From the NCBI RefSeq assembly GCF_009602435.1, contig NZ_VZDQ01000011.1, forward strand, positions 434,001 to 498,000: 64,000 bases of DNA, given 5' to 3'. This document shows, one piece after another, positions 1 to 10,235 of this stretch. The number at the start of each line of letters is the position of its first letter. The stretch's first letter is position 1. Source of the DNA: Sediminibacillus terrae (GTDB lineage Bacteria; Bacillota; Bacilli; Bacillales; Amphibacillaceae). A program made the translations under genes and the position numbers. The notes beneath the pieces are model-generated. The model did not search any database. It was not told the DNA's origin and saw only the letters and a list, made by a program, of their open reading frames with translations.

Positions 1-332
1 TGGCGTCACTTTCGATTCCACCCAACCTAACCGGGTTTTTGAACGGTCGTCAGAAGAGGGGAATTCGATGGTTTCCTCATAAACGACTACTTTCCCCGTA
101 TTCGATGCCTCTTCATACATCTTCGTAATAACCTGTGCTGAATAGGCCGCATTAATTCTTCAATTTTCTTTCCGGCAAAATCAGTCGGAAAATTAAGATT
201 GTCAATGGCAGATTGATTGGCCATCACATAGGAGAACCCGCCATTTCTGTCACAGGAAATCATGAATACCATATCTGAAATGCTATTAAAAATCAGATTG
301 AAATATTTTAGGTCTTTAAATTTAGCAAGCAT
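1..332 (-). pseudogene. PAS-domain signalling protein, frameshifted, runs off the window start
   Basis: The frame opens with ATG at 332 behind an AAGGAG-type site and encodes the start of a PAS fold (conserved FNSISDMVF region, then GKKIEEL). At about position 150 the frame is lost and a stop follows at 87. Moving one base restores PAS-like sequence (AAYSAQVITKMYEEASNTGK) that stays open to position 1. The simplest reading is a single-base deletion near 150-152 in a longer sensor gene continuing outside the window. The output domain (GGDEF, kinase or other) is not visible. It could be a real pseudogene or a sequencing error. Confidence 0.7.
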
Positions 333-404
333 ATCTATCGTTCTCCTTATCGTCGAGTCGGTCCCTTTGGGGGGATTCCCTTTTCTGCCACCATCAACGC
401 CTCT

Positions 405-450
405 AAATAAAACAGCCGGTCACCTGGCCGAATAAAACCAAGTAACCGGT
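405..450 (-). terminator. terminator-like hairpin in the leader of the PAS gene
   Basis: On the minus strand a 13-base arm (438-450) pairs with 415-427, using two G-U pairs, and is followed by a T-rich run (405-414). It lies upstream of the PAS gene start, so it is either a leader attenuator or a leftover terminator. The rest of 333-780 shows no convincing gene. Confidence 0.5.
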
Positions 451-784
451 GCCATATCAACTGTTCTTTCCGTACATTATACCATTCTTTCTGGCATTAC
501 CCAGTTATTTTTCAACATTTATCGACAACAAGATTTACCAATCCTCCCCTTACCCGAAGATCAGAAATCAGCTGGTACAAAACGTAAAAACAGGCTTCAT
601 CTTTCTACGGTAAACACAAAACCCATTCTTGCGGTATTTTGCGGTGGTTTCCCTAGGTCTCTCTCGTGTCTTCACCAAGTTTTAGTATCTCCGGAGTAAT
701 GAACACAGTATCATCTGTCCCCTTACAACTTAAATGCAGGGAAATTTGCATTTTCCAGTTTTTTCTCCGGTCGTTTAAAAGAGA

Positions 785-824
785 AAACCGGACGAATTCA
801 TTCCAATTCGTCCGGTTTCGTTTT
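785..824 (-). terminator. terminator after the chemoreceptor gene
   Basis: A perfect 14-bp stem (785-798 with 805-818) and a 6-base loop lie about 31 bases past the chemoreceptor stop. T-rich sequence follows on both strands. Confidence 0.85.
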
Positions 825-855
825 GGGCATCTCTATCCTCTTTTTCCAAGTTTCT

Positions 856-2925
856 TCAGGTTTTATTGTTCTGTTTGGTATCCTTATCGACTTTGAAGGT
901 CCGGATTGTATCGAATAATTGGTCACTGGATTGGGTCAATTCCTCAGCCGACTTTGCAAGAGACTGCAAAGCATTTGTTTGTTCATCGATTGTGACATTT
1001 ATTTCTTCATTGCCTGCGGCTGTTTCCTGCACATTGGCAGCAATCGATTCCACAGATGAAACGACATGTTGCTTGCTTTGGTTCATTTCCTCTATATGAC
1101 TAGCATTTTCCACAATACTGTCCATGATAGCCCGGAATGAGGAGCCTATTTCTTTAAAAATCGCCACTGTCTCATTCACCGTTTCGCTTTGCTCTTTTGT
1201 TATTTGTTTAGCATCAGCCATTTTATCAATTGCACCATCCGCACTGCCTTGCACCTGCTCGATTATTTGCTGAATTTCCCCGGTGGACCGGGCAGTCTGT
1301 TCGGCCAATTTCCGGACCTCTTCCGCAACAACAGCAAATCCTTTGCCATGCTCACCAGCCCTCGCTGCTTCAATGCTTGCATTCAAGGCAAGGAGGTTGG
1401 TTTGTTCAGAAATATCATTGATTGTGTAAACGAAGGAGCTGATATCTTTGACTTGTCCAGCTAACTCCGACACCACTTTTTCCACCTCTTCTATTGTTTC
1501 TGAAGAAGAATCTGCCCGGCCGCTCAACGTTTGCATCTGCTCTATCCCTTTCTTGTTGACAGTTTCAGCTTGTCGAGACCGTTCACTCATCTGTGCACTG
1601 TTTTCGGTTACTTTTTCTATTTCTCCGGACAACAAGTCTAGTTGTTTCCGCATTTCTTCAATATCATCTGCTGACTTGTTTGCTCCGTCGGCAATGCCGT
1701 GCATCGTATGTTGGATTTCTTCATTGGATGCCGTTGTTTCCTCGGACACCGCACTGAAGTTTTCGGCTGTTTTTCGGATAATTGCAGCAGACTCCGTCGT
1801 ACGCTGTATTAGCCCCCGCATATTTTCCAACATTTTATTGAAATGACCGTATAGCAGTCCGACTTCATCTGAGGAATCATGTTCCACTTGCACGGTTAAA
1901 TCTCCACCGGCAACTTGATCCGTTTTCTGCTGAAGGTCTGTAATCGGCTTGGTCAACCGATATCCAAACAGAAATATGATAGTCAAAAGAATTAAAATCA
2001 CCGAAATTCCAAGGAGCAACTGCCGAATAAGCAGCTTGTCCAAAGAAGCATACAATTCACTTTCCGGAACCATCAATCCCAACTTCCACCCCGTTCTCGG
2101 AATCGTGTCAAAGTAGACTTGGTAAGATTCGCCTTCTATGTCCATCGGGAAATGACCAGTCTGGTTACTCGCTATTTCTTCTCTATACGGTTGAAATGCC
2201 GGGATGTCTTCCATTGTTGCCTGCATCACCTGGTCTTCATCACGATGGGCTATAAACCTACCGGAATTATCCAGGCCAAAAGCCCAGCCTGTATCGTAAA
2301 TCTCAATGTCGGAAATGATTTGCTGAATTTGGCTCAAATCGATATCAGCTGTAACCACTCCGGCAAAATCACCGTTCCCATCTTGGAATGGCAAACTGGT
2401 CGTGACCATCGTTATTCCTGTTGTTTCATCATAATAAGGGTTTCCCCACACTGCTTCCTCGGCTCCCTTTGCCTGCTGATACCAATCCCAACTTGGAAAA
2501 TCATATTCTGCCGTTTCATATTCTTCCGTGTAGGCAACATCGTCTCCATCTTTATAGACGTACGGCCCGAAATATTCTATGTCGCTGTCATATCCATATT
2601 TTTCATACCATACGCCTGCCCCAAGGGTGTCCTTGTTCGTCAAAATGTTGTTACCCAGTATCTCCTGGTAATCCTCCCGGGAAAATGTTTTACCAGCAGT
2701 TTGTACGACAGAGCCAAGTGACTCCGCCACCTGTTGATGGCTGGCAAACTGTTTTTCTATTTTATTGATGGCATTATCCTGCAATATAGAGATTCTTGAC
2801 TTGATTTCCGCATCGATCTGGTTTTTAGAGAACATATAAGAAAAAACCATGAATAACCCCAATCCTATCACTACAAGGGGTAAAAATACTGCAAACATTT
2901 TTCCTCTCAAACTTTTAAACTTCAT
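856..2925 (-). CDS. methyl-accepting chemotaxis protein with dCache sensor domain
   Basis: This is a transmembrane chemoreceptor of 689 residues that passes ligand binding outside the cell to the CheA/CheW array. TM1 lies at about residues 9-31. A periplasmic-side dCache_1 domain follows (about 40-280, with the WYQQAKGA and [10 protein letters not shown] regions), then TM2 (about 295-318), a HAMP linker and a long coiled-coil signalling domain. The hairpin tip, around residue 500, is the canonical [20 protein letters not shown]. No C-terminal CheR-binding pentapeptide is seen. The start is ATG behind AAGGAGG. dCache receptors of the Bacillus McpA/B/C type sense amino acids, sugars or pH, but the ligand cannot be read here. 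The gene stands alone and is divergent from gerXA. Confidence 0.95.
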   Translation of the reverse strand: MKFKSLRGKMFAVFLPLVVIGLGLFMVFSYMFSKNQIDAEIKSRISILQDNAINKIEKQFASHQQVAESLGSVVQTAGKTFSREDYQEILGNNILTNKDTLGAGVWYEKYGYDSDIEYFGPYVYKDGDDVAYTEEYETAEYDFPSWDWYQQAKGAEEAVWGNPYYDETTGITMVTTSLPFQDGNGDFAGVVTADIDLSQIQQIISDIEIYDTGWAFGLDNSGRFIAHRDEDQVMQATMEDIPAFQPYREEIASNQTGHFPMDIEGESYQVYFDTIPRTGWKLGLMVPESELYASLDKLLIRQLLLGISVILILLTIIFLFGYRLTKPITDLQQKTDQVAGGDLTVQVEHDSSDEVGLLYGHFNKMLENMRGLIQRTTESAAIIRKTAENFSAVSEETTASNEEIQHTMHGIADGANKSADDIEEMRKQLDLLSGEIEKVTENSAQMSERSRQAETVNKKGIEQMQTLSGRADSSSETIEEVEKVVSELAGQVKDISSFVYTINDISEQTNLLALNASIEAARAGEHGKGFAVVAEEVRKLAEQTARSTGEIQQIIEQVQGSADGAIDKMADAKQITKEQSETVNETVAIFKEIGSSFRAIMDSIVENASHIEEMNQSKQHVVSSVESIAANVQETAAGNEEINVTIDEQTNALQSLAKSAEELTQSSDQLFDTIRTFKVDKDTKQNNKT

Positions 2926-3260
2926 TAATAAATGCCTCCTTATGTAATCGCTAAGCTGATTTACCTATATCGTTATCGATGCCTCCTAGATTTTTCTTGT
3001 TGTCTCTACTAAGTTTATAAGTGGGATTAAAATGGATGAGGTGATTTATAACCAGACAAAAAACACGAATAAATTCCTATGAATGGAGATAGGTAAAAAT
3101 GCCCATACCCTTCAAATATTATCAGTTGTTGCTAGAAAAAGATACCTTTCCCTGTGATTTTCATGCCTGTGAATTTTCAGAAGAACAGCCATGCATGAAT
3201 CTGATGGTTAACGTACACAATAGAGGACACAAACCTGTATAAAGGGAAGGCAGTATATTT
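2926..3260. other. intergenic region between chemoreceptor and gerXA
   Basis: These 335 bases hold the divergent promoters. A sequence resembling a sigma-D -10 (CGATAT core, near 2970) lies on the chemoreceptor side but lacks a good -35. No gene is seen. Confidence 0.5.
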
Positions 3261-4793
3261 ATGTGGAGAAAAAGAAAAAGAAAGAGAATGAAGGCAGCAG
3301 AGCACCGCTTCGTCAGCCGTTTTACAACAGAGGACCTTTCCATTTCCCGTAAAGCCCATACAAACTTGGATCTTCTAACGTCCAACTATCTAGAAAACAC
3401 GGATGACTATATTTCCTTTCTTTTAAACGAAAAGGTGGGCATTGTTTACATAGAAACCATTGTAGATGATAGAAAAGTCAGCAGAATCCTCGATACCCTT
3501 CGAAACAACGCCGATCAGGGCGTGGCTGGTCTATCATTTGATTATAAAACAGAGACGAATCTCAAAAACATTGTTCAGGAATTGACAAGCGGCAGGCTCG
3601 CAATCTTTGTCGATCAAAGCAGCGAAGCCTTTATCATCGATATACAAAAAAGAAAGGAACGTGCTCTGGAAGAACCTACAGCAGAAGCATCCATCAAAGG
3701 ACCAAGACTCGGATTCAACGAGAGCTTGAAAACAAACATATCCCTGATCCGGAGCAGGATTTTCCATCATCAGTTAAAGGTAGAAAAAAGACAGTTGGGG
3801 AATATATCAAAAACTGAAACGGCCCTCCTATACTTGGAAGGAGTGGCAAACAACCAGATAGTAAAAGAGGTCAGAAAACGCCTTTCCCGTATAGAAGTAG
3901 ATGCAGTCCATTCCAGTCACCAACTGCAGGCTTTTATAAAAGATCATTCTTATTCGATTGTTCCTTTGATAGGCTCTACAGAACGTCCGGACAAAATCGC
4001 TGCAAATATCATGGAAGGAAAAGTGGCCATCCTTGTAGACGGGACCCCCTTCGTTTTATATGGACCGATCAATATATTCTCCTTATTACAGGCACCCGAT
4101 GATTATTATGATTCCATGTACCTGGCCACACTTTTACGGATCATTCGAATAGCCGCCTTGTTTGTCTCTTTATTGCTGCCTGCGACATATATCGCCTTGA
4201 CTACCTTTCATCATGAAATGATTCCTACAGATCTAGCGTTAAGTATAGCTGCGGGGCGGGAGACCATTCCGTTCCCTGCGTTGATTGAAACGTTGTTTAT
4301 CGAAATAACTTTTGAATTTTTAAGAGAAGCCGGTCTTCGGCTTCCCAAAGCAATTGGAAACACCATCAGTATAGTCGGCGCCCTTGTAATCGGTGATGCC
4401 GCTGTAAGGGCAGGCTTTGTCAGTCCACTGGTTATCATTATCGTATCTGTAACAGCGATTTCTTCCTTTATCATTCCTAATTACAGTTTGGGTGTTTCTT
4501 TTCGGGTGCTCCGCTTTTTGTTCATTTTTTTAGCGGCCACTTTCGGCTTTTTCGGTATCGTATGGGGACTTTTGACGCTGTATTTATATCTGGTGAGCCT
4601 GCGATCCTTCGGCTATCCCTACATGGCCCCGCATGCTCCGTTCATTCCAGCAGAGTTACGCGACACCGTTTTCCGGTTCCCCTTGTTCAAGCAAAATGAC
4701 CTTCCTGCCTTCATTGCAGACAGGCCTGCGTTGAAAAAATTTCGCGGCAAAAAAAATCCGGGACAAAAAACGGAAGAGGAAGATCGAACTTGA
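3261..4793 (+). CDS. gerXA: spore germination receptor subunit A (GerA/GerK family)
   Basis: This is the A subunit of a Ger-type nutrient germinant receptor in the inner spore membrane. The protein has 510 residues, which is normal for the family. An N-terminal cytoplasmic part of about 270 residues is followed by several membrane segments starting near residue 285. It shows the family signatures PTDLALSIAAGRETIPFPA and FLREAGLRLPK. The N terminus is very basic (MWRKRKRKR). The start used here is ATG 3261 with GGGAAGG about 10 bases upstream; a second ATG at 3288 is possible. Its last codon overlaps the TTG start of the B subunit. Which nutrient it answers to cannot be told from sequence. Confidence 0.93.
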   Translation: MWRKRKRKRMKAAEHRFVSRFTTEDLSISRKAHTNLDLLTSNYLENTDDYISFLLNEKVGIVYIETIVDDRKVSRILDTLRNNADQGVAGLSFDYKTETNLKNIVQELTSGRLAIFVDQSSEAFIIDIQKRKERALEEPTAEASIKGPRLGFNESLKTNISLIRSRIFHHQLKVEKRQLGNISKTETALLYLEGVANNQIVKEVRKRLSRIEVDAVHSSHQLQAFIKDHSYSIVPLIGSTERPDKIAANIMEGKVAILVDGTPFVLYGPINIFSLLQAPDDYYDSMYLATLLRIIRIAALFVSLLLPATYIALTTFHHEMIPTDLALSIAAGRETIPFPALIETLFIEITFEFLREAGLRLPKAIGNTISIVGALVIGDAAVRAGFVSPLVIIIVSVTAISSFIIPNYSLGVSFRVLRFLFIFLAATFGFFGIVWGLLTLYLYLVSLRSFGYPYMAPHAPFIPAELRDTVFRFPLFKQNDLPAFIADRPALKKFRGKKNPGQKTEEEDRT

Positions 4794-5884
4794 AAATCAC
4801 CTATGGACAAATGACTGCATTGATTATGCTGACTTTATCTGTACAAATATATGTCTTCGCTCCATCCTTCATGGCCGATCATATGGGACAGCATTTGTGG
4901 ATCTCCCTGATCATTTCCATTACGATTTCCATGCTGGTCGGATGGGGGATGTTAAACCTATCCCTTCAATTTCCTGACAAAAGCTTCACGGAGGTTTTAA
5001 AAAAAGTGACTGGTAAATATCCCGGCACTTTGCTGAGCTTTCTGTACAGTTGTTACTATTTCATCCTGTTCCTGATCCATACGCAAATCATCGTGACCAT
5101 GTTCCGGACGTTATTTTTACCAAGAACACCCTCTTTGGCTACATTGCTGCTTGTTCTGATACTTGCGCTGTATTGTTCTTTTTTGGGAATCGAAGTATTG
5201 GCCAGGGCAAGTTCCATGTTGCTGATTCTTTTGACGAGCATCCTGCTTTTTTTAATCGTGGCGGTCATCCCCGAAGTTAATTTAAATCACTTTCAGCCCT
5301 TGCTTCCATACTCTATGGAAGGCTTCTGGTCCGGGACACTCATCCCATTCGCCCATTACGGACAGGTGGTCGTGATCTCTTCCCTCCTTCCGTTCGCCAA
5401 CAAAAATGAAATAACGAAGCAACCAAGGATAATGGCGGGGATTTTCTTCAGCCTTTTGATCACTGCTTTGATAGTCATCCAAAATATCGGGGTTTTCGAT
5501 CCCTATGAATTAAGAAGACTGCGTTATCCCACCGTGGAATTAAATACCTTGATCCGGGTCGGAGAATTTCTGGAACGGACGGAAATTTTTCTGGTGACCC
5601 TTTGGGCAGGAGCTGTGATGCTAGTCGTTGGAACATTTTTCACCATTTCCTGGACCTTGTTGAAAAATACGTTTCACATTAAAAAAAGCAAGCGGATCCG
5701 GGTAGCAATGATGGTCATTGCCTGCACGGTCATTTTGTTGTTTATCCCGAACAGTAATGCGTTGGTTTCTTTCATTTTTGATCAATGGGTCTATTTATCC
5801 CTTTTGTTTCACCTCGGTATTCCCTTGACGCTCGGACTTTGCTATACCTTCCGCAGAAAGGTGAGGGGCCATGCAGCACGTTAG
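4790..5884 (+). CDS. gerXB: spore germination receptor subunit B (APC-type transporter fold)
   Basis: The GerB-family protein has 364 residues and about ten transmembrane helices, with a fold related to amino acid/polyamine carriers. In this family the B subunit is thought to bind the germinant. The TTG start lies in the sequence TTGA that closes gerXA, so the two genes are translationally coupled. The 3' end overlaps gerXC by 14 bases. The family-typical helix-1 region (MTALIMLTLSVQIY) and the later VVVISSLLPF stretch are present. No defect is visible. Confidence 0.93.
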   Translation: MKITYGQMTALIMLTLSVQIYVFAPSFMADHMGQHLWISLIISITISMLVGWGMLNLSLQFPDKSFTEVLKKVTGKYPGTLLSFLYSCYYFILFLIHTQIIVTMFRTLFLPRTPSLATLLLVLILALYCSFLGIEVLARASSMLLILLTSILLFLIVAVIPEVNLNHFQPLLPYSMEGFWSGTLIPFAHYGQVVVISSLLPFANKNEITKQPRIMAGIFFSLLITALIVIQNIGVFDPYELRRLRYPTVELNTLIRVGEFLERTEIFLVTLWAGAVMLVVGTFFTISWTLLKNTFHIKKSKRIRVAMMVIACTVILLFIPNSNALVSFIFDQWVYLSLLFHLGIPLTLGLCYTFRRKVRGHAAR

Positions 5885-7016
5885 AAAACCAGCAGTGATC
5901 ATGCTTTGTCTGTTGTTGCTTACTGCATGTTGGGACAGGAAAGAAATTTCCGATGTCAATTTCATCATGGGAATGGGAATAGATTTGATCGAGGATGATA
6001 CATATCGCGTCACGTTTCAATGGGCTTACCCTCCTCAGTTTTCCACAGAGGGGGCGGCAAGCAGCCAGGAAGAAAACACCGTCTTTTCTATAGAAGCAGA
6101 TACCATCCCATTGGCTATGGCAAAGTTGACTGAAATCTCTCCCCGGGTACCGATTTTTTCTCACATGGAATTGATTGCATTGGGAGAAGAGCTTTTATCA
6201 AAAAACGCTGAGGATGTGATCAATGTCATCGATCGGGAATTCGAAATTCGACGGACTGTTAACCTGGTGATGGTTAAGGGGACAGCGGAGTCGATGCTCC
6301 GTGCTGAAACCCCATTTGAAAAAGTAGAAGCAACGGGAATAAAAGAAATTATTCAGTTAAGCAACCGCTCTTCCACATTCGAGAAAGTGAATTTAAATGT
6401 TTTTTTCAATCATGAAACAGATCCACACTCCTTATCCTATATACCGATTGCCGAATTGGTTTCCGACACTGCTTTGCATACGACAGACAGTAGTGAAAGC
6501 AGTTGGATCAAAGTAGAAAGGATTGCATTTCTTGAAAATTATCGTCTAAAACGGGAGCTTTCGGCACGGGAAGCCCGTGCATGGTTATTTGTTCGCGGGG
6601 AAGTCAGAGACGGGACAATTACACAAATCAACACCGGGAACGGAAAATTAGTCGGCCGCAGTATTGCCCAAAGCACCAGCAAAAAGCTTGATAAACAAAA
6701 AGATCAACCATCATTGACAATCTCGGTCGAGGAAAAAGTATCGATTATCGACAAACCTCTTGCGATGTCCATTGTAAAAATGGAAGAAGTCCTTGCAAAT
6801 TCCGTTAAAGAGCAAATTGAAGAAACCATTGCAAAAATGCAAGAGGAAAACCTCGACATATTTTTCATAAGGTCATTCATCCGTCATAAAGACCGGAAAC
6901 TTTGGAGCGAGATAAAGGACGAATGGGAAGAGGTTTATCCACGGTTGGATTTCAAAGTCCAAGTGGATATAGACATCCAGCATGAAAATGCACTGAGGAA
7001 CCAGATTCCAGAATGA
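5871..7016 (+). CDS. gerXC: spore germination receptor subunit C, lipoprotein
   Basis: This GerC-family lipoprotein has 381 residues. A signal peptide ends in the lipobox LLTAC, so the mature protein starts at a diacylglycerol-modified Cys anchored outside the inner spore membrane. The conserved CWDRKEI start and the IPIFSHMELIALGEELL region are typical. It completes the three-subunit receptor with the two upstream genes. Such operons are normally transcribed in the forespore by sigma-G. A weak candidate upstream was considered and not accepted. Confidence 0.94.
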   Translation: MQHVRKPAVIMLCLLLLTACWDRKEISDVNFIMGMGIDLIEDDTYRVTFQWAYPPQFSTEGAASSQEENTVFSIEADTIPLAMAKLTEISPRVPIFSHMELIALGEELLSKNAEDVINVIDREFEIRRTVNLVMVKGTAESMLRAETPFEKVEATGIKEIIQLSNRSSTFEKVNLNVFFNHETDPHSLSYIPIAELVSDTALHTTDSSESSWIKVERIAFLENYRLKRELSAREARAWLFVRGEVRDGTITQINTGNGKLVGRSIAQSTSKKLDKQKDQPSLTISVEEKVSIIDKPLAMSIVKMEEVLANSVKEQIEETIAKMQEENLDIFFIRSFIRHKDRKLWSEIKDEWEEVYPRLDFKVQVDIDIQHENALRNQIPE

Positions 7017-7029
7017 ATAACGATATCCG

Positions 7030-8277
7030 CTACCTTCCCCCGTCACTTAAAACGGGAGAAGGACTGTTTTTTCCTTTCCCGGCAACAAGCAGAATGAGAA
7101 ATCCACCTCCAGTAAAAAGGATACAAATGACAAACACATTTTCATAGCTCAACAGGGAGGAAAAATAACCGAACAATAAAAAACCGATAGTCTGGCCGAT
7201 TTTTTGTGCATTCATATATAAGGTAGTAGCTGTACCGGGCTCTTTTGGCAGGAAGTTTTGAAAATAGGTCACGGCCAAACCTGCTGTTATGGCCACGTTG
7301 GCAGCGCTCAGTATTTGCAGCGGGTATATTTGCCATGGAGCAGTAACCTTCCATAACAATAAAAAGTAAACAAAGGAAAACAAAAAGCCAAGTCTGATGA
7401 GCCATCCTAAATCCAGCTTTGTCGCCAAAATTCCGAAGGCGATCATCAAAGGTACTTCAAAGACAGGCGGGACACTGAAAATCACCCCGACGTGTGCTTC
7501 TGTGCCTCCGAGAACCTTTGTGACGAACTGGGGAATATTCTGCATGTTGATCGTCGTAGCTGCATGCAGCAAAAACATGGCCACTATGTTGGCAAGGATA
7601 TAAGGACGAAAAATGAACTTCCCCAACACCACTTGTTTTCCGGCCATATCCTGCCTTTTCGGCTCGTCTTTAATAAATGCCACTACTGCGATGATACATA
7701 TAAAAAAGCCTAGAGCCACCAGTAAGAATAGCCCTTCAAAATCCACCAGGACCAGTATCCATCCTGCAAAAGCCGGTCCTACTGTCCAGGCAAGCGCCGT
7801 AAACATGCGAAATATGTTCATCACAAAAGGAATCTCCCTTTTGGGAACTTCAGACGATTCCAGTATCTCCCTAGCATGTGCCCACAATTGCGGCATTGTT
7901 GCAGAAGCCATGCCCAGCAGAAAAAACGCTACAATCGATAATAAATAATAATCACGGATGTAAGCAAAACCGATATAACCAACTATCGCAGCGAACGACG
8001 TAATGACCAAAAGCATCTTCCTGCTTATGTTCCGATCCGACAATTTACCGATGTAAGTACTGATGACCACCCCGCCTACAGCCATCACCATCATAAACAC
8101 ACCGTATGCCATGTTGCTCATCCCCACTACATCCAGACCGAATATAGAGGAAAAAGGGACAAACAAAGACATCGAAAGCCCTACCATAAAATTCAACAGC
8201 AATAAGATAGGGAAAGATGGAATATTCCACACCATTGCTGTTCGACGCTTTACCGATCGTAAAAAATTCCCTGTCAC
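7030..8277 (-). CDS. sugar efflux transporter, SetA-like MFS
   Basis: This is a 12-helix major facilitator protein of 415 residues. It resembles the SET subfamily (E. coli SetA/SetB): MPQLWAHAREILESS in the centre, then MFTALAWTVGPAFAGWIL, and YFQNFLPKEPGTATTLYMNA near the end. SetA-type proteins export sugars or sugar analogues and are proton-driven; the substrate here is inferred. The start is GTG with GGAAGG six bases upstream. It converges on gerXC, and the gerXC terminator hairpin overlaps its last codons. Confidence 0.85.
   Translation of the reverse strand: MTGNFLRSVKRRTAMVWNIPSFPILLLLNFMVGLSMSLFVPFSSIFGLDVVGMSNMAYGVFMMVMAVGGVVISTYIGKLSDRNISRKMLLVITSFAAIVGYIGFAYIRDYYLLSIVAFFLLGMASATMPQLWAHAREILESSEVPKREIPFVMNIFRMFTALAWTVGPAFAGWILVLVDFEGLFLLVALGFFICIIAVVAFIKDEPKRQDMAGKQVVLGKFIFRPYILANIVAMFLLHAATTINMQNIPQFVTKVLGGTEAHVGVIFSVPPVFEVPLMIAFGILATKLDLGWLIRLGFLFSFVYFLLLWKVTAPWQIYPLQILSAANVAITAGLAVTYFQNFLPKEPGTATTLYMNAQKIGQTIGFLLFGYFSSLLSYENVFVICILFTGGGFLILLVAGKGKNSPSPVLSDGGR
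7033..7073 (+). terminator. terminator of the gerX operon
   Basis: An 11-base stem with one mismatch (7033-7043 with 7052-7062) is followed by TTTTTT. It overlaps the 3' end of the convergent MFS gene. Confidence 0.75.
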
Positions 8278-8535
8278 AAGTATCCTTCCTTCTATTAATC
8301 TGCCATTTCCAATCTATCTTCTGCACTATTATCCCACCATCGACTGTACGAAACAACCATTTAGCGGCCGCTACTATGTTACATCAGTACTTTAACGAAA
8401 GTGTCCCTGGATCCGTGTTTGAGTGCCAATATATTTTGCCCCATCCTCTCTTAATGGAAAAAAAAGAAAAAAATCATGGAACGGACAGATGACAAATGAG
8501 ATAGTAGGTTAAGAACATATAGGAGGAGATCAACC

Positions 8536-9153
8536 TTGGAGGAAACATTGAAGCGAATATTGGAAGTGCTAAAATTAGCTGAAAAATTAAAGTATGAGCT
8601 GCGGCACAGCTGGCTATCCAATGGACGGCAAGAAAGTGTCGCAGAACACACATGGCGGGTGGCGCTGATGGCTGTTTTCCTGGAACCTTATCTGGACCAA
8701 AAAACAGACATGGCAAAGCTGCTGAAAATGATTACCATTCATGATCTGGTGGAGGCCGAGGCTACGGATATCCCGGCATTTGACACGATGGACAACGAGC
8801 TGGCGCGTAAAGAAAAACAAGAAAGGGAACAACAGGCCATTGCAAATATCCGCAAGTCACTAGGAGGTGATTTGGGGAAAGACATCCAGCAACTGTGGCT
8901 GGAGTTTGAGAATCGGTCCACTTATGAAGCGAAAGTGGCCAATGCTCTTGATAAACTGGAAGCACAGCTGCAGCATAATGAGGCAGATATTGCTACCTGG
9001 CTGGAAGTGGAATATAAAATGAGTTTCTTGCTGGACCAGCACACCGACTTCGACCAGACACTGACCACGTTTCGGCATTTAGTCGAACAAGAAGCAGAAA
9101 CAAAAATGACAAAAGCCGGTGTTTCCGTAACCAGCCATAAACCCGTTCTGTAG
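8536..9153 (+). CDS. HD-domain phosphohydrolase, YfbR/HDDC2-like
   Basis: This soluble protein of 205 residues is an HD-superfamily metal-dependent phosphohydrolase. The first metal His is in SVAEHTWRVAL, the HD pair is in ITIHDLVEAEATDI, and a later Asp is in NALDKLEAQLQH. Related proteins (YfbR of E. coli) are 5'-deoxynucleotidases acting on dNMPs, which suggests a nucleotide salvage or housecleaning role. The TTG start has AGGAGG eight to nine bases upstream. It stands alone. The exact substrate is unknown. Confidence 0.85.
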   Translation: MEETLKRILEVLKLAEKLKYELRHSWLSNGRQESVAEHTWRVALMAVFLEPYLDQKTDMAKLLKMITIHDLVEAEATDIPAFDTMDNELARKEKQEREQQAIANIRKSLGGDLGKDIQQLWLEFENRSTYEAKVANALDKLEAQLQHNEADIATWLEVEYKMSFLLDQHTDFDQTLTTFRHLVEQEAETKMTKAGVSVTSHKPVL

Positions 9154-9381
9154 GAATTTTCACTTTGCCCTGTTTTGTTATATGGAAAGCGGGGCTACTT
9201 ATTCCTTTATTCTTTCGAAAAGCGTTTATTCCTATGATGGTAGATAAGATGAACGAAAGTCTGTCAGTTGAACGTCCCTACCAATCTTATAAACTGTTGC
9301 CGTACTCTTTCTTTATTAAAACATCCGTGTACTTTGCCCTCCCCTTGTGAAAAGAAAAATACAACGTTCGGTGACGTAAAT

Positions 9382-10068
9382 TCAGTAAATAAAGGGGATG
9401 AATTTAGTGGTAGTTTTCTTATAATGAGCAAACTGCTCACCGTATTTCCATGCTAAGTGACGGTCTAACAGGGGGATATTATAAAAGACAAACAGAAAAA
9501 ATAATAACAAGGGAATAACCAAGGCAAAAACAGAACGTGTAAGAAGGGCCAGAGCTGTCACCCAAACAAGATCACCGAAATAATTGATATGCATGGAAAA
9601 TCGGAATAATCCTCTGGTGAATAATTTGCCTTGATTTAACGGATTTTTTTTCCACCAATGGCGCTGCAACTCTGAAAAACTATTCAGAAAAGATCCAAAC
9701 AGAAAAAGCAGAACGAACAGGAAGTCCCACCAGGTAAGCGATTTTTCCGTGTTTAAGGCGAACAGGGTAAAACCAAGATAATAGAATGAAAAAGCAATTG
9801 GAATTGTAAATGCTTCTTTCCATGGCATTTCTCTTTTTAATAGATAAAAAATAGTGAGTAACATGCGGATATAGACAATGAAGTAAAGAAACAATAGCAT
9901 ACTATTCCTTCCTGTATCACCTTTTAAAAAGCCTGTCCCAGCTAAATCGTGTACAAATCTGCCGCCATTTCCCAGAAGCAGCCAAGCTGCAGTTAACAAA
10001 ATTGCCGTTTCCAATAAGACTAGCGTTACTTTTTGCGGAATACTACTTGCATGATTTTGATACAACAC
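9382..10068 (-). CDS. membrane protein with DUF1295/isoprenylcysteine methyltransferase-like C terminus
   Basis: This is a multi-pass membrane protein of 228 residues. Its C-terminal part (SMHINYFGDLVWV, then a DRHLAWKYGEQFAHYKKTT tail) matches the steroid 5-alpha-reductase/ICMT-like families, whose characterised members are membrane methyltransferases or reductases. The open frame reaches to 10233, but the only good ribosome binding site (AAGGAGG, 10077-10084) sits eight bases before GTG 10068, so I start there. The upstream 55 codons then fall in the promoter region shared with qoxA. Function is not known. Confidence 0.75.
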   Translation of the reverse strand: MLYQNHASSIPQKVTLVLLETAILLTAAWLLLGNGGRFVHDLAGTGFLKGDTGRNSMLLFLYFIVYIRMLLTIFYLLKREMPWKEAFTIPIAFSFYYLGFTLFALNTEKSLTWWDFLFVLLFLFGSFLNSFSELQRHWWKKNPLNQGKLFTRGLFRFSMHINYFGDLVWVTALALLTRSVFALVIPLLLFFLFVFYNIPLLDRHLAWKYGEQFAHYKKTTTKFIPFIY

Positions 10069-10235
10069 TTCGCTTACCTCCTTTTTCTTCATTTTACCAA
10101 AAAGGCAAGATAAAATGAGGGACAACTTCTGTTTGCCTAACATTTCAGCAGCTTTATTGCTCTTTTGGAAAATAAATAAAAAACATATTGAAACAATTTT
10201 CGTAAACTTCTTCCTATTTATAATCATGAACATTC

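Noticed and set aside
361-480. Cyclic-di-GMP riboswitch in the PAS gene leader
   Set aside because: The region folds as a simple hairpin plus T-run; the conserved GEMM loops are not present.
2119-2721. Long plus-strand open frame inside the chemoreceptor gene
   Set aside because: It is antisense to a full, conserved protein, has no ribosome site and looks like no family.
3170-3200. Possible sigma-G promoter before gerXA (TGAATT, 18 bases, CATGAAT)
   Set aside because: The -10 matches CATnnTA at only the first three fixed positions. Operon logic predicts sigma-G, but the sequence does not show it well.
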